NCBI GenBank assembly: GCA_964592425.1
Contig: CAZQCG010000023.1
Coordinates: 1-64,000, forward strand
Source: Viridilinea sp964592425
GTDB lineage: Bacteria; Chloroflexota; Chloroflexia; Chloroflexales; Chloroflexaceae
Length of the DNA: 64,000 nt
Direction: 5' to 3'
Shown here: piece after piece, positions 34,519 to 44,027 of the stretch
Numbering within the stretch: position 1 is the first letter of the stretch
Layout: each line of letters opens with the position of its first letter
Translations under genes and position numbers: made by a program
Notes under the pieces: generated by a model
Database searches by the model: none
The model's input: only the letters and a program-made list of their open reading frames with translations
What the model was told of the DNA's origin: nothing

Positions 34519-34559
34519 TAACGCAGTGCGTTATGAAATGAGTATAACACGCTGCGTCA
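34519..34559 (-). promoter_or_regulatory. Two operator-like palindromes before the phasin gene
   Basis: TAACGCA-G-TGCGTTA (34519-34533, perfect 7-bp arms) and AGTATAACACGCTGCGTCA (34541-34559). Both align with the site before the PhaR-type gene and with the tandem sites at 12353 and 12385. They lie between the helicase stop (34566) and the phasin start. Confidence 0.6.
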
Positions 34560-34565
34560 TGCATG

Positions 34566-37124
34566 TCAAGGGGTAGGTATGACCGGCTGTAGCGGGGCGA
34601 TGGCGGCCAGTAGTTTGACCAGGCCTCGGCTACGGAATTCGACGGTGACGAACCACTCTTCGCTGCGCCCGCTCTTGCCGAGGGTGACGGCCACGACGAC
34701 GCCGCGGCCAAACTGGGCGTGCTCGACCGACTCGCCGACGCGGTAGGGCGGCGGGGGTGGTGGACTCGCACCGCGCCGCCGCTTGCTGGCCGATCCACTG
34801 TTGCTGGCGGCGGCAGGGGCCGTTTGCGGTGGACAGAGACGCTCAAGGTCGGGGAAGGCTGGCGTGCTCAGGGCCTGAGCGGCGGGGGCCAGACCCTGCC
34901 AGAGCTGAATATCCGCCTCGCTTACTGCGAGCCGTTGCAAGCCCTCACGTTTGCGCAACGCCTCCACCAGGGCCAACAGGCGCCCGCCAATACGCTGGCG
35001 CTGCGCCTCAGGGGCAGCCCACCATGTGCTGAAGAAGCGCTCCTGGCCGTAAAGCCGGGGGAAGGTCAACACCAGCAGGGCCTCGGCGGCTGTCCAGGTT
35101 GCCGGGTCGCCCGTCAGCAGGCGCTGGAGATCGCTGGCCCGGGTCAGGGTGGTTTCGACCCCGGCGGCGCTCAGGAAGGGCGAGAGCGGCGGCTCGCCGC
35201 TGGTGGCGTAGAGGTAGAGCTCTTGCCTGGCGCGAGTGATTGCGACGTAAAGCAAGCGACGTTCCTCTTCAGGGTCGGCACTGCCACCAACAGGAATGGT
35301 GCCTGCATTGCAGTTTGGAATGAATACCGCCGGCCATTCCAGCCCTTTGGCCCGGTGAATGGTGCGGATATCAACCGCGTCGGGGGCGTCGGGGGCCAGG
35401 ACGGCCCGCTGCGCCTCCAGTTCGGCCAGGTGGGTACGCAACTGGGCCAGACTGCCCTTGCCGCGGCTGTACTCAATAAAGGCCGCAACGTTGGCGGCAT
35501 AGCCGACCCCGGTCTCGGCAAACCCGCTGTTGCGGATGAGGAAATCCTGGTAGCCCAGCCGCCAGTCCAGCTCAACCAGCAGGGCCGCCGCCGAAACTTG
35601 CGCCTGAGCCTCGGCCAGCCAGAGCAGCAGGCCAGCAAGATCGTGGAGCGTATGACTGAGCCGTTCGGGCACTTTGTCGCTCAACTCAAGCAGGAGCTCA
35701 CTGAGTGGTTGGCCGCGCTGCAGCACAGCGCTGGTTGTCTCGTGCAAGAACTGGCGGGTGAGATAGCGCTTCGGGCGATTATAGAGGCTGCGCCAGCAGG
35801 CGGCAAACTGTTCGCCCGCAACACCCGCCAGGGGCTGGCCTGCGCGCAGCATGGCGTCATAGTCAGCCAGATCGAGATAACGCAGCAGATCGACGATCTC
35901 ACGGCGGCGGAAGAAGGGCTCTTCGCCGGCAATGCGATAGGCGATCCCGGCGGCAATCAGGGCCTGCTCGATTGGCGGTGTCTGGGCAGTCAGGCGCACC
36001 AGAATGGCGCTCTCGGCACCGCGCAAGCCGGTGGCCAGCACTGCCCGCAGATCCTCAACCAGGCTGCGACTGAGCGCAGCCTGATCGGAGGCCTGGCGGA
36101 GAAGGGTGCGGCCAGCGAAGCCGCGGGTCGCCACGAGGGTCTTGGGGTGCCGTCCGCTATTCTGGGCGATCACCCGGTTAGCCAGCACAACCTGGGCTCC
36201 CTGGCAGCGAAAATTGTCGGTCATCGCGTAGGTCGTCGCCTGGTAGCGCTGCCCGAAGTTGCGGAAGAAGGCCATACTGGCCCCACGAAAGCCGTAGATC
36301 GTCTGATCGTCGTCGCCGATGGCCATGTAGTTGCGATGCTGCTGCACCAGCAGGTCGAGCAACTCGGCCTGGGCCAGGTTGACATCCTGGAATTCGTCAA
36401 CGATCACGGCATCATAGCTGCGCTGCCAGAAGGCCAGCAGCTCAGGGTGGCGCACCAGCGCCTCCCAGCCCAGCAGCAGCATATCGTCAAAGGTGAGCCA
36501 GCCGCGCTCGTGGCGCACTTCTTCGTGCAGCCGGTAGAGATCGAGGTACCAGGGCAGGTTAGGTGGCGCGACAGCCTGCCCGGCGAGGGTCAGAGCGGCC
36601 TGGGGCAGGCGGGTCGCGGCAAGATCGGCATAACGCAGGTTGCCCTTGCAGGCACCGATATAGCTGAGCAGATCCTGCTCATCGAGGGCCTCGATCTCGC
36701 CAGGGGCGACCAGATTACGCTGGCGAGCCAGGTCACGGGCGGCCCAGAGCAACTGGCGCTCTTCACCGTTGACCTTGAGCGCATCGCGGGCCAGGCGCGG
36801 CAACTGGCCATGCTCGGCGGCGTGGCGCACAATTTTGTAGCCCAGGGCATGCAGGGTATGGCGGGCCACCTGGCGGCAGGGGGGCCAGGCCGCCAGGGCG
36901 CGCCCAAGATCATCAACGGCAGCTTTGTTAAAGGAGCTGACAAGGATCTTCTGGGCCGCAAAGACTCGCTCGCGTACCAGGCGCTCGACCCGATGCACCA
37001 TGGCCGTTGTTTTGCCCGCCCCGGCGACAGCATAGACCAGGGCCGGGCCGTGGTTATGGGCGACGATCTGCTGCTGCTGATCGGTCAGGGCGACCGTCGC
37101 ACGGGGATCAGGCCTGCTAGTCAT
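34566..37124 (-). CDS. UvrD/PcrA-like ATP-dependent DNA helicase
   Basis: An 852-residue superfamily 1A helicase. AVAGAGKTTAM is Walker A (motif I), DEFQDVNLAQ is motif II, GDDDQTIYGFRGAS motif III, TIHRAKGLEW and VAITRAR motifs V and VI. The last 60 residues (YRVGESVEHAQFGRGVVV...) form the Tudor-like RNA polymerase-binding domain of PcrA. Unusually the 2B-domain region is short and divergent. It probably acts in replication-conflict or repair. It overlaps the next upstream gene on the same strand by eight bases (37117-37124). Confidence 0.88.
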   Translation of the reverse strand: MTSRPDPRATVALTDQQQQIVAHNHGPALVYAVAGAGKTTAMVHRVERLVRERVFAAQKILVSSFNKAAVDDLGRALAAWPPCRQVARHTLHALGYKIVRHAAEHGQLPRLARDALKVNGEERQLLWAARDLARQRNLVAPGEIEALDEQDLLSYIGACKGNLRYADLAATRLPQAALTLAGQAVAPPNLPWYLDLYRLHEEVRHERGWLTFDDMLLLGWEALVRHPELLAFWQRSYDAVIVDEFQDVNLAQAELLDLLVQQHRNYMAIGDDDQTIYGFRGASMAFFRNFGQRYQATTYAMTDNFRCQGAQVVLANRVIAQNSGRHPKTLVATRGFAGRTLLRQASDQAALSRSLVEDLRAVLATGLRGAESAILVRLTAQTPPIEQALIAAGIAYRIAGEEPFFRRREIVDLLRYLDLADYDAMLRAGQPLAGVAGEQFAACWRSLYNRPKRYLTRQFLHETTSAVLQRGQPLSELLLELSDKVPERLSHTLHDLAGLLLWLAEAQAQVSAAALLVELDWRLGYQDFLIRNSGFAETGVGYAANVAAFIEYSRGKGSLAQLRTHLAELEAQRAVLAPDAPDAVDIRTIHRAKGLEWPAVFIPNCNAGTIPVGGSADPEEERRLLYVAITRARQELYLYATSGEPPLSPFLSAAGVETTLTRASDLQRLLTGDPATWTAAEALLVLTFPRLYGQERFFSTWWAAPEAQRQRIGGRLLALVEALRKREGLQRLAVSEADIQLWQGLAPAAQALSTPAFPDLERLCPPQTAPAAASNSGSASKRRRGASPPPPPPYRVGESVEHAQFGRGVVVAVTLGKSGRSEEWFVTVEFRSRGLVKLLAAIAPLQPVIPTP

Positions 37125-37674
37125 GGCAATCAGTGTCGGTATCAGATGTGGTAGCTAGCGATGACGGGCGGCGCAGGCGGTAACGGAAATCGCAGTGACT
37201 GGCACCCTGCATAATCGTCTGGGTGCGGGTCAACTCGACCGCCGGATTGAAGCCCGCGATCAGCGCCTCGTCACGGTTGCACGAGAGCACAACACCAAGT
37301 TCGGCCATGCCCAGCGCACGGTAGAGTTCGGCGTAACGGCAGCGGGTGACATTAAAGCCAAAGTGCTCAGCATCACGCTCAACCAGCTCCATCCGCATGG
37401 CATCGTCCTGCATCCAGGCAGCCAGGCTCTGCTCGAAATCGGCCAGTTGATTGTCGCCAAGCTCAACCGCCAGGCGGGCCCCCTGCTCATGGGCAATCCG
37501 CACGATCGTCGCACGGGCCACCTGCAGCACCTCTTCGCGCCCAAAGGCCGCCCCCAGCGCATCGAGCAACGGCCCGACGATGCGCGCCTCGATCTCGCGC
37601 CGACGTAGCACGCCGATCGCGTTGCCGGTATCGGGCGGCACCGCAGCCCCCTGCCCCTCTGCCTGTTCACGCAT
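37117..37674 (-). CDS. ATC-hydrolase-like protein
   Basis: A 185-residue helical protein. The core with Cys in VTRCRYAELYRALGM and LSCNRDEAL, together with the NPAVELTRTQTIMQGASHCDFRY end, is the pattern of the L-2-amino-thiazoline-4-carboxylate hydrolase family. These are often of unknown physiological substrate. The start is set at ATG 37674, nine bases after GGGGAG; an upstream ATG at 37716 would overlap a palindrome. Its stop overlaps the helicase start. Confidence 0.6.
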   Translation of the reverse strand: MREQAEGQGAAVPPDTGNAIGVLRRREIEARIVGPLLDALGAAFGREEVLQVARATIVRIAHEQGARLAVELGDNQLADFEQSLAAWMQDDAMRMELVERDAEHFGFNVTRCRYAELYRALGMAELGVVLSCNRDEALIAGFNPAVELTRTQTIMQGASHCDFRYRLRRPSSLATTSDTDTDCHD

Positions 37675-37716
37675 AGACGCTTGCTCCCCTATCGATGGCA
37701 CACGCGGCTTAATCAT

Positions 37717-37731
37717 ACCATTATTAATGGT
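37717..37731 (-). promoter_or_regulatory. Palindrome upstream of the ATC-hydrolase-like gene
   Basis: ACCATTA-T-TAATGGT, perfect 7-bp arms, 43 bases before the start at 37674. The position suggests an operator or part of the promoter. Not seen elsewhere in the window. Confidence 0.4.
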
Positions 37732-37784
37732 GTTGGGGACGAGACACGGTGGGGGACATGAGTGGGGTAGGGGCGCGGTAGGGG

Positions 37785-37906
37785 CGCAGCAGCGAACGCT
37801 GCTGCGTACCGGGGTCATTGCATCCCGCCGGGGGGGGTGCATCCCGCCGGGGATCGCCCGCCGCCCACGGCGGCGTTGCATCCCGCCGGGGATCGCCCGC
37901 CGCCCA
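37785..37906. repeat. GC-rich hairpin and direct repeats
   Basis: A perfect hairpin (CGCAGCAGCG-AA-CGCTGCTGCG, 37785-37806) is followed by three copies of TGCATCCCGCCGGGG (starting 37819, 37838, 37877); the second and third share a further ATCGCCCGCCGCCCA. It lies between the divergent starts at 37674 and 38007. No gene in 37732-38006. Confidence 0.6.
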
Positions 37907-38006
37907 CCGCCCGCTCATCACCCTCGCCCCAGCCAGTTGCGCATCCCGATCCTATGCGCTACACTGGCCCACGCTGGGATGAGGCAAATTTGAGAAGGAT
38001 CGTCAT

Positions 38007-39164
38007 ATGGCCGGCACGGCAGAGGTTGTGATCATTGGCGCGGGGGTAATTGGCTCGAGTATTGCGTACCACCTGGCCCTGCGTGGCTGTACAGACGTAC
38101 TCATCCTTGAGAAGGAGGCGACGGAGATTAGTGGGAGCACGGCCCGTTCGGCGGCAGGCGTGCGCCACCAGTTTTCCAGCCCGACTAATATTTTGCTCTC
38201 GCGCCACAGCATTGCGCACCTGCGCGCCTTCGACGAGGAGGTTGGCGGCCACGCGGAGCTGCACCTGGTCGGCTATCTCTTCCTGGTCAATGATGCGGCG
38301 ACCTGGGCGCAGTATCGCCAGAATGTGGCCCTCCAGCGCGAATTGGGCGTGCGGGTCGATCTGCTGACCCCGGAGGAGGCGGCGCGTTTTGTGCCGCAGC
38401 TGCGCTGTGATGATCTGATCGGGGCGACCTTTGGCCACGATGATGGCTATTGCGACCCCTATGGGATCGCGCTAGGCTACCTGCGGGCGGCCCAGGCGCG
38501 CGGAGTGCGTCTGCAACGGGCGACCGCCGTGACTGGTATCGACATCCATGGCGGGCGCGTGGTCGGGGTGCAAACTAGCGCCGGCCCCATCGCCTGCACG
38601 ACGGTGATCAATGCGGCCGGGCCGTGGGCTGGCGCAGTTGGGGCAATGGCTGGCCTGCACATCCCCGTGCAACCCTACCGCCGCAACATCTATATGACCA
38701 CGCCCTTCCCACAGATTCCCGGCCCCATCCCGCTGACCGTCGATGTGGCCAGTGGCTTCTATATGCGCCACGAGGGCACAAGCATCCTGATGGGACGCTC
38801 GAACGCTGCCGAGCCAAGCAGCTTCAACCAGACGGTCGATTGGCCCTGGCTCGATCAGGTACTTGAGGCCGGGCTGAACCGCTTCCCGATCCTGGAGGCA
38901 GCCGGCCTGGCCGAGAGTCAGTGCTGGGCCGGGCTCTATGAGATCACCCCCGACCACAACCCCATCCTTGGCAAACACCCCGATCTACCCGGCTACGTCG
39001 ATGCCAGTGGCTTCAGTGGCCATGGCATTATGCATGCCCCCGCCACTGGCCTCTTGATCGCCGAGGAGATCGTCGATGGACGCGCCCACAGCATCCCCCT
39101 TGACGAACTGCGCATCAGCCGCTTCAGCGGGGGAGCCGGGCGATCAGAGCAGAATGTGATCTGA
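38007..39164 (+). CDS. DAO-family FAD oxidase (sarcosine/proline-like)
   Basis: A 385-residue flavoprotein. VVIIGAGVIGSSIAYHLA binds FAD (about residues 6-24); STARSAAGVRHQFS is the flavin-near loop. Late motifs: AGLYEITPDHNPILG and GFSGHGIMHAPATG. This is the plan of the beta subunit of sarcosine oxidase, proline dehydrogenase beta and D-amino-acid oxidase relatives. No subunit partners are next to it, so a single-chain amine oxidase or dehydrogenase is likely. Substrate unknown. AGAAGG ribosome site is upstream. Confidence 0.75.
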   Translation: MAGTAEVVIIGAGVIGSSIAYHLALRGCTDVLILEKEATEISGSTARSAAGVRHQFSSPTNILLSRHSIAHLRAFDEEVGGHAELHLVGYLFLVNDAATWAQYRQNVALQRELGVRVDLLTPEEAARFVPQLRCDDLIGATFGHDDGYCDPYGIALGYLRAAQARGVRLQRATAVTGIDIHGGRVVGVQTSAGPIACTTVINAAGPWAGAVGAMAGLHIPVQPYRRNIYMTTPFPQIPGPIPLTVDVASGFYMRHEGTSILMGRSNAAEPSSFNQTVDWPWLDQVLEAGLNRFPILEAAGLAESQCWAGLYEITPDHNPILGKHPDLPGYVDASGFSGHGIMHAPATGLLIAEEIVDGRAHSIPLDELRISRFSGGAGRSEQNVI

Positions 39165-39488
39165 GCCCTAGGGCGCTGAACCCTACACCTCCGGCGAGCG
39201 ATCGTCGGGCGCGGGAACCAGATCCAGGTCAATCGCCCGGCGCAGCCTTGCGCATCAGCAGGGTCATAAACGTCGCGAGGGCTGCCTGCCCCGCGGCCTT
39301 GCCGTAGGACTTCTGAAAGCTGCGCTAGCTGTTGCGCTCAATTATGAAGGTGTTGCGCTGCGATATTCGCGTATTCGTGGCCCGAATCCGTGACGCCATG
39401 CGGGCTATCAGAAGACCTTGTTTACAGCCTACGCATGCTTCGTGGTAAGATAGCAGCGGTTTTCCAGCGCTTGAGACAGGGTGGTGTT
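39165..39488. other. Intergenic region before fabI
   Basis: About 320 bases. The minus strand at 39229-39330 reads a short, well-formed coding stretch (SFQKSYGKAAGQ..MTLLMRKAAPGD-stop) without a start or recognisable family; it may be the remnant of a decayed gene. 39440-39455 (GTGGTAAGATAGC) is a possible -10 region for fabI. Nothing else is supported. Confidence 0.35.
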
Positions 39489-40271
39489 ATGGGCTTGATG
39501 GACGGGAAACGTGGATTGATCCTGGGTGTGGCCAACGACCGCTCGATTGCCTGGGGCATTGCCCAGGCCCTGCATCGTGAGGGTGCCGAGCTGGGCTTTA
39601 CCTATCTTGGTGAGGCGATTGAGCGGCGGGTGCGCCCCCTGGCCGAAGCGGTGGGATCACGGCTGATCGAGCCCTGCGACGTCAACAATGACGATGAGAT
39701 CGCGGCGCTGATGACGCGCACGGCTGAGGTCTTCGGCAGGATCGACTTTCTGGTTCACGCCATTGCCTATGCCAACAAAGAGGAGTTGAGCGGCCCCTAC
39801 CTCAACACCACCCGTGCTGGCTTCCTGCTGGCAATGGAAGTCAGTGCCTACTCACTGACGGCCCTGGTCAAAGCGGCTGACCCATTGCTGGCCCCAGGGG
39901 CATCGATCATCACCCTGAGCTACTATGGTGCCCATAAGGTGATGGCTAACTATAACGCGATGGGGGTAGCCAAGGCCGCCCTGGAGGCGAGTGTGCGTTA
40001 TCTGGCGGCCGACCTGGGGCCGCGGGGCGTTCGCGTGAATGCGATCAGCGCCGGGGCCATCCGCACCCTGGCCGCCAGCGGCATCACCGGATTCCGCGCC
40101 CTGCACAAGCATGTCTCAGAGCACTCAGCCCTGCGACGCGGCGTTACCATCGAAGATGTCGGCAATACGGCCCTCTGGCTCTGTAGCGACCTGGCGAGTG
40201 CCGTGACGGGCGAGGTGCTCTATGTTGATGCTGGCTTTCATGTGATGGGGCCACGTAAGTCGGAGGAGTGA
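39489..40271 (+). CDS. fabI: Enoyl-[acyl-carrier-protein] reductase (NADH) FabI
   Basis: A 260-residue protein. MDGKRGLILGVANDRSIAWGIA is the FabI nucleotide-binding start, HAIAYANKEEL follows, and the active site has YYGAHK and Y-x6-K (YNAMGVAK). It reduces the trans-2 double bond of enoyl-ACP in fatty acid synthesis. The start is ATG 39489, after an ACAGGGTGG site; the frame is open to 39390 but upstream residues have no family match. No other fab genes are adjacent. Confidence 0.9.
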   Translation: MGLMDGKRGLILGVANDRSIAWGIAQALHREGAELGFTYLGEAIERRVRPLAEAVGSRLIEPCDVNNDDEIAALMTRTAEVFGRIDFLVHAIAYANKEELSGPYLNTTRAGFLLAMEVSAYSLTALVKAADPLLAPGASIITLSYYGAHKVMANYNAMGVAKAALEASVRYLAADLGPRGVRVNAISAGAIRTLAASGITGFRALHKHVSEHSALRRGVTIEDVGNTALWLCSDLASAVTGEVLYVDAGFHVMGPRKSEE

Positions 40272-40323
40272 AGCCTTGCCCGCTGGTGGCCAAGCTCGCA
40301 TAGCGTTATAGACGGACAAACAC

Positions 40324-41271
40324 GTGCGCACCCAGGCCCTAGCCGAACAGATCCGTGCCGAGGCCCGCAAAGTGCTGGTTGGCCAGGATGAGCCCTTCAC
40401 GATGCTGCTGGTAGCCCTGCTGGCCGGTGGCCATGTCCTGCTCGAAGGCGTACCGGGCACTGCCAAGACCCTGATGGCCCGGACACTCGCGCTGCTGGTG
40501 CGCGCCGAATATAAACGTGTCCAGTTTACGCCCGACCTGATGCCCTCCGACGTGGTCGGGACACAGATCTTCGAGCCGAACACAGCCCAGTTTCGCCTGC
40601 GGCGCGGGCCGATCTTTACGCAGATTCTCCTTGGTGACGAGATCAACCGCGCCCCGGCCAAGACCCAGAGTGCGTTGCTGGAGGCGATGGAGGAGCATCA
40701 GGTGACGATTGAGGGCGAGCGCTTGCCTCTTCCCAACCCCTTCTTCGTCATCGCCACCCAGAATCCAGTTGAGTACGAGGGCACCTACCCGCTACCCGAA
40801 GCCCAACTCGACCGCTTTCTCTTCAAATTGCTGATTGAGCATCCTGCGCCCGAGGCTGAGCTGGAGATTCTGCGGCGCTATCACCACGGCTTTGATGCAC
40901 GCCGTATCGAGGCCACCGATCTGCAGCCGGTACTCACCAGCGAGGAGTTGTCCGCCTGTCGTGAGGAGATTGCCGCCGTGACCGTCGAAGAGGGCCTGAT
41001 CGGCTACATCAGCGCGATCACCCGCGCCAGCCGGCGCAGCCCCGACCTGGTTCTCGGCGGATCGACCCGGGCCAGTATCGCCCTGCTGCTCACGGCCAAA
41101 GCCTATGCTGCCACCCAGGGGCGCAGCTACGTCACCCCCGACGATGTCAAAGCGCTGGTGCCAGCGGTTTACCGCCACCGCATCATTATGCGCCCTGAAG
41201 CTGAGTTGGAGGGCCTCAACCCTGACCTGGCGCTGGCGCGCATCCTTGCCCGCGTCGAAGTGCCGCGCTAA
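40324..41271 (+). CDS. MoxR-type AAA+ ATPase
   Basis: A 315-residue MoxR ATPase: Walker A EGVPGTAKT, Walker B LGDEINRAPAKTQSALLEAMEE, sensor ATQNPVEYEGTYPLPEAQLDRF. This is the AAA_3 subgroup usually paired with a DUF58 protein. Here the DUF58 gene follows 2.8 kb away, with a VIT-VWA gene on the other strand in between. The start is GTG 40324. It overlaps the convergent gene by four bases. No His-rich tail, unlike the first MoxR. Confidence 0.87.
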   Translation: MRTQALAEQIRAEARKVLVGQDEPFTMLLVALLAGGHVLLEGVPGTAKTLMARTLALLVRAEYKRVQFTPDLMPSDVVGTQIFEPNTAQFRLRRGPIFTQILLGDEINRAPAKTQSALLEAMEEHQVTIEGERLPLPNPFFVIATQNPVEYEGTYPLPEAQLDRFLFKLLIEHPAPEAELEILRRYHHGFDARRIEATDLQPVLTSEELSACREEIAAVTVEEGLIGYISAITRASRRSPDLVLGGSTRASIALLLTAKAYAATQGRSYVTPDDVKALVPAVYRHRIIMRPEAELEGLNPDLALARILARVEVPR

Positions 41272-43742
41272 CCCACAACCAGGATGGCGAGAGCGGCGGT
41301 CAGGCGCAGCCCGCTGACGGAGAGCGGGGTGGGCGCGGTGCCCACCGGCAGCACGGCCCCATCGGCGTCGCCGCCGAGTTGCTGAGCGCTAGATAACTGG
41401 GCAAGGCTGAAGCCAGCGGCCTGGATGGTGGCGAGGGCGAGGGCACGCAGGGCGGCAGGATCGGGCGGCGCGCCCTCCAGGCTATGCAGGGCCTGGCCTG
41501 CCTCAGCCGAGAGTGTGGGGCGGGCGGCAAGCCAGCGGGCGGTACGCGCCAGCTGGGGGCGGAAGTCGCCGCGCCGCGCCGTGTGGCCAGCCAGGGCAAA
41601 GGCCAGGGCCGCCAGGACGGTCAGGGGTTCATCGTCGGCCCAGGTGCCATTGACCGCCTGCGTGCGCGCCAGCAAGCGCAGAGCCGCATCGCGCCGCTCA
41701 GTGGGGGATGGCTCACGGGGGGCGGGGCGGCTCGGTAAAGGAGCGGCGGCAGGGTGGGCCGCACGGGCGCTGTCTTCCTGCAGGCGCTTCTGGAAGGTAC
41801 GGGCCATGCTGCCGCCGGCCTGGCGGTGGGCCGCCTCGCGGGGGGCGGCTATCGCGAAATGTGCCGAGGCGGACGGTGGGCCACCCAGCAGACCAGGGGC
41901 AGGCTCGAAGGCATCACGCATAGTGCCAGCGGGCAGGTGTACCGGCACGATCACCCGCAGCGCAGCCCGGTGGCCTGACGCAGCGGGGGAAGGCTCTTCA
42001 AGCGCGACAAAGGCCGTCTGACTGCTGAGCAGGCCATATTCCATCGCCAACGCACGGATCTCGCTCTCGAGGGCCTGGGCGCGGGCTGGATCGAGGCGGG
42101 CATGATCTTCAAGCAGGGCCAGGCGGGCCTTCGCCCAGAGTTGCGGCAGGGCCGCCCAGACCCCCTGCCGGTCGGGGGTAGTGACGGGCAGATCGAGCAA
42201 CAGGCGCTCACTAAAACGGCCCTGGCTGGTCTCACCCTGGACAACTACCTCGGCCTGCTGGGGCCGGGGAGCGTGGTAGCGGGCCAGCAGCACCAGGGGC
42301 TGGCCGGCATAGAGGTCGGGCAGGGGCTCGGGCAGCCAATCAACCAGGGTGGCCGCACCCCAGCTGACTTGCAGATCACGCATCAACGGCATAGCTGCCC
42401 GGCGCTGGAAGCGTTGCACGGCTGGCTCAATTGCCTCGCCAGGCAGGATATACTCGGCGGTACCACGCCCAAGAGCAGCCAGGCGCTTGAGCAGCATGCG
42501 GTTGACGGCTGAACCGATGCCGAAGGCGAAGATGCGCGCTGCACCAATCTTGCCAGCCAGGAGCCGCAGCACCTCATCTTCATTGGCCACGGCACCATCG
42601 GTGAGAAAGACGAGCACGCGCAGGCGGCTGCGGTCGGGGGGCTGAGCCAGGGCTGCACTGATCGCTCCAGCGATCTCGGTGCCGCCGCGGGCCTCAATCC
42701 CGGCGATAAAAGCATCAGCGCTATCGACGGCGGCCTGGGTAAAACGCAGCGGCGTCGGGGCAAGCTGCTCAACCCGGTCGTCGAAGGGGAAGATGTTGAA
42801 GCTGTCACCCAGATTGAGCGCACGCAGACAGGCGCGCAGAGCATTGCGGGCCTGGGCCATGCTCGTACCACCCATTGAGCCGCTGCGGTCAAGCACAAAG
42901 AGCACCTCGCGTGGCAGCAGTTCGTCGGGCTCAGGCAGGGCCCGCGGGGTCAGCATAAGCATAGCCGCGCCGGGCCGACCGGCCTGACGATAGGCGAAGG
43001 CCGCCGCAGCATAACTATCGCCCGCCGGGCGGTAACGCAGCACCATATCGCGGTCAGGGACGGCCTCCGGGTCGCGCAGGGTGGCCACAGTGCGACCATG
43101 CTGCTCAACCAGATCAAGCACAAACCCGGCCGCCTCGACGGCGGCCAGGCGACCAAGGTTGAGGCTGACTTGCAGGCTGAGGCGATGGGCGGGCTGGCCT
43201 TCGGGTAACAGGGGGACGGCCCCATCCTGAGGGCGCACGGGGGTTGTGTCAGGAAAGTAACGCGGCAGGACAACCGTCGGAATGGCCAGATTGAACCAAC
43301 CATCGTCGAAGGGCACCTGGCTGAAGAAGCGCAGGCGCACCTCAACCAGTTCGGCAGGCTGCAGGTTAGCCAGCTCAAGGCTGAAGAGATTGGGGCGTGT
43401 CTGGGACAAGAGCGCCGCCGCGCCACCACGCCGGGCGACATCCTGATAGGCCGCCTCGGCGGCGGCACGGGGCTGTAGCTCACCACGGATCAGGCGTGCG
43501 CCGACCTCGAGCTCGAAGGCGCTGATGGCGGCCTCTTCGGGCAGGGGGAAGACATAGAGGGCATCAAGAGGTGCGTGGTGGTGGTGACGAAAGCGCTGCG
43601 TGACGTTGGTCTCGGCGAGCGGGCCGAGCACCTCTACGTTGATCGTCGTCTGTTCAAGGGGCACCGGCGGGAGGGCCGCATCAAGCGGCAGCAGCATGCC
43701 GCCACGCAGGGAGGCACCAGGCTCAAGCTCAGATCGGCTCAT
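41268..43742 (-). CDS. VIT-VWA domain protein
   Basis: An 824-residue protein. Residues about 20-150 are a VIT domain (LGPLAETNVTQRFRH, ALYVFPLPEEAAI), and a VWA domain follows near 275-460 with MIDAS residues in LFVLDRSGSMGG and later TDGAVAN. The C-terminal third is Ala/Pro-rich with a possible second folded part. No signal peptide is clear. Such proteins work with MoxR ATPases in envelope or stress functions; the exact role is unknown. It is convergent with the MoxR gene and overlaps its stop. Confidence 0.78.
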   Translation of the reverse strand: MSRSELEPGASLRGGMLLPLDAALPPVPLEQTTINVEVLGPLAETNVTQRFRHHHHAPLDALYVFPLPEEAAISAFELEVGARLIRGELQPRAAAEAAYQDVARRGGAAALLSQTRPNLFSLELANLQPAELVEVRLRFFSQVPFDDGWFNLAIPTVVLPRYFPDTTPVRPQDGAVPLLPEGQPAHRLSLQVSLNLGRLAAVEAAGFVLDLVEQHGRTVATLRDPEAVPDRDMVLRYRPAGDSYAAAAFAYRQAGRPGAAMLMLTPRALPEPDELLPREVLFVLDRSGSMGGTSMAQARNALRACLRALNLGDSFNIFPFDDRVEQLAPTPLRFTQAAVDSADAFIAGIEARGGTEIAGAISAALAQPPDRSRLRVLVFLTDGAVANEDEVLRLLAGKIGAARIFAFGIGSAVNRMLLKRLAALGRGTAEYILPGEAIEPAVQRFQRRAAMPLMRDLQVSWGAATLVDWLPEPLPDLYAGQPLVLLARYHAPRPQQAEVVVQGETSQGRFSERLLLDLPVTTPDRQGVWAALPQLWAKARLALLEDHARLDPARAQALESEIRALAMEYGLLSSQTAFVALEEPSPAASGHRAALRVIVPVHLPAGTMRDAFEPAPGLLGGPPSASAHFAIAAPREAAHRQAGGSMARTFQKRLQEDSARAAHPAAAPLPSRPAPREPSPTERRDAALRLLARTQAVNGTWADDEPLTVLAALAFALAGHTARRGDFRPQLARTARWLAARPTLSAEAGQALHSLEGAPPDPAALRALALATIQAAGFSLAQLSSAQQLGGDADGAVLPVGTAPTPLSVSGLRLTAALAILVVG

Positions 43743-43763
43743 GGAATACCTCCTGCTGTATGA

Positions 43764-43794
43764 GACCTGACAGGTCTGGCAGACCTGTCAGGTC
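43764..43794. repeat. GACCTGACAGGTC palindrome
   Basis: A near-perfect 31-bp palindrome (GACCTGACAGGTCTG, then its complement). This type of repeat is common between genes in several phyla. It sits in the 5' region of the VIT-VWA gene. Confidence 0.55.
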
Positions 43795-43877
43795 TGGCGC
43801 AGGTAACAGCATTACTTTTGTTCTACTGCCTAATTATAGCACCAGGGTAGGTGCCACGGCTGGTTTGGAGCCGCCTG

Positions 43878-43996
43878 GTGTGGCGTATAGCTCCGCCCGC
43901 GGCTGAAGCCGCGGGCTACAGCTACGAAGCCGGCCTGCGCCGGCTCCGGTAGACCGATGGAGCGGCCTGCGAGCCGTCCGAAAACGTACGCCACAC
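43878..43996. repeat. Composite palindromic intergenic element
   Basis: Outer inverted repeat GTGTGGCGTA (43878-43887) and TACGCCACAC (43987-43996). Inside are two hairpins: CCCGCGGC-TGAA-GCCGCGGG (43896-43915) and AGCCGGC...GCCGGCT (43928-43945). It lies between divergent genes. The plan is that of a REP-like or MITE-like element. Confidence 0.55.
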
Positions 43997-44027
43997 CCCG
44001 TGCCGCCTGGCCTCTATGCGCTTGGGG

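Noticed and set aside
34719..37154. An 811-codon plus-strand frame
   Set aside because: Antisense to the UvrD-like helicase, whose motifs are all intact on the minus strand.
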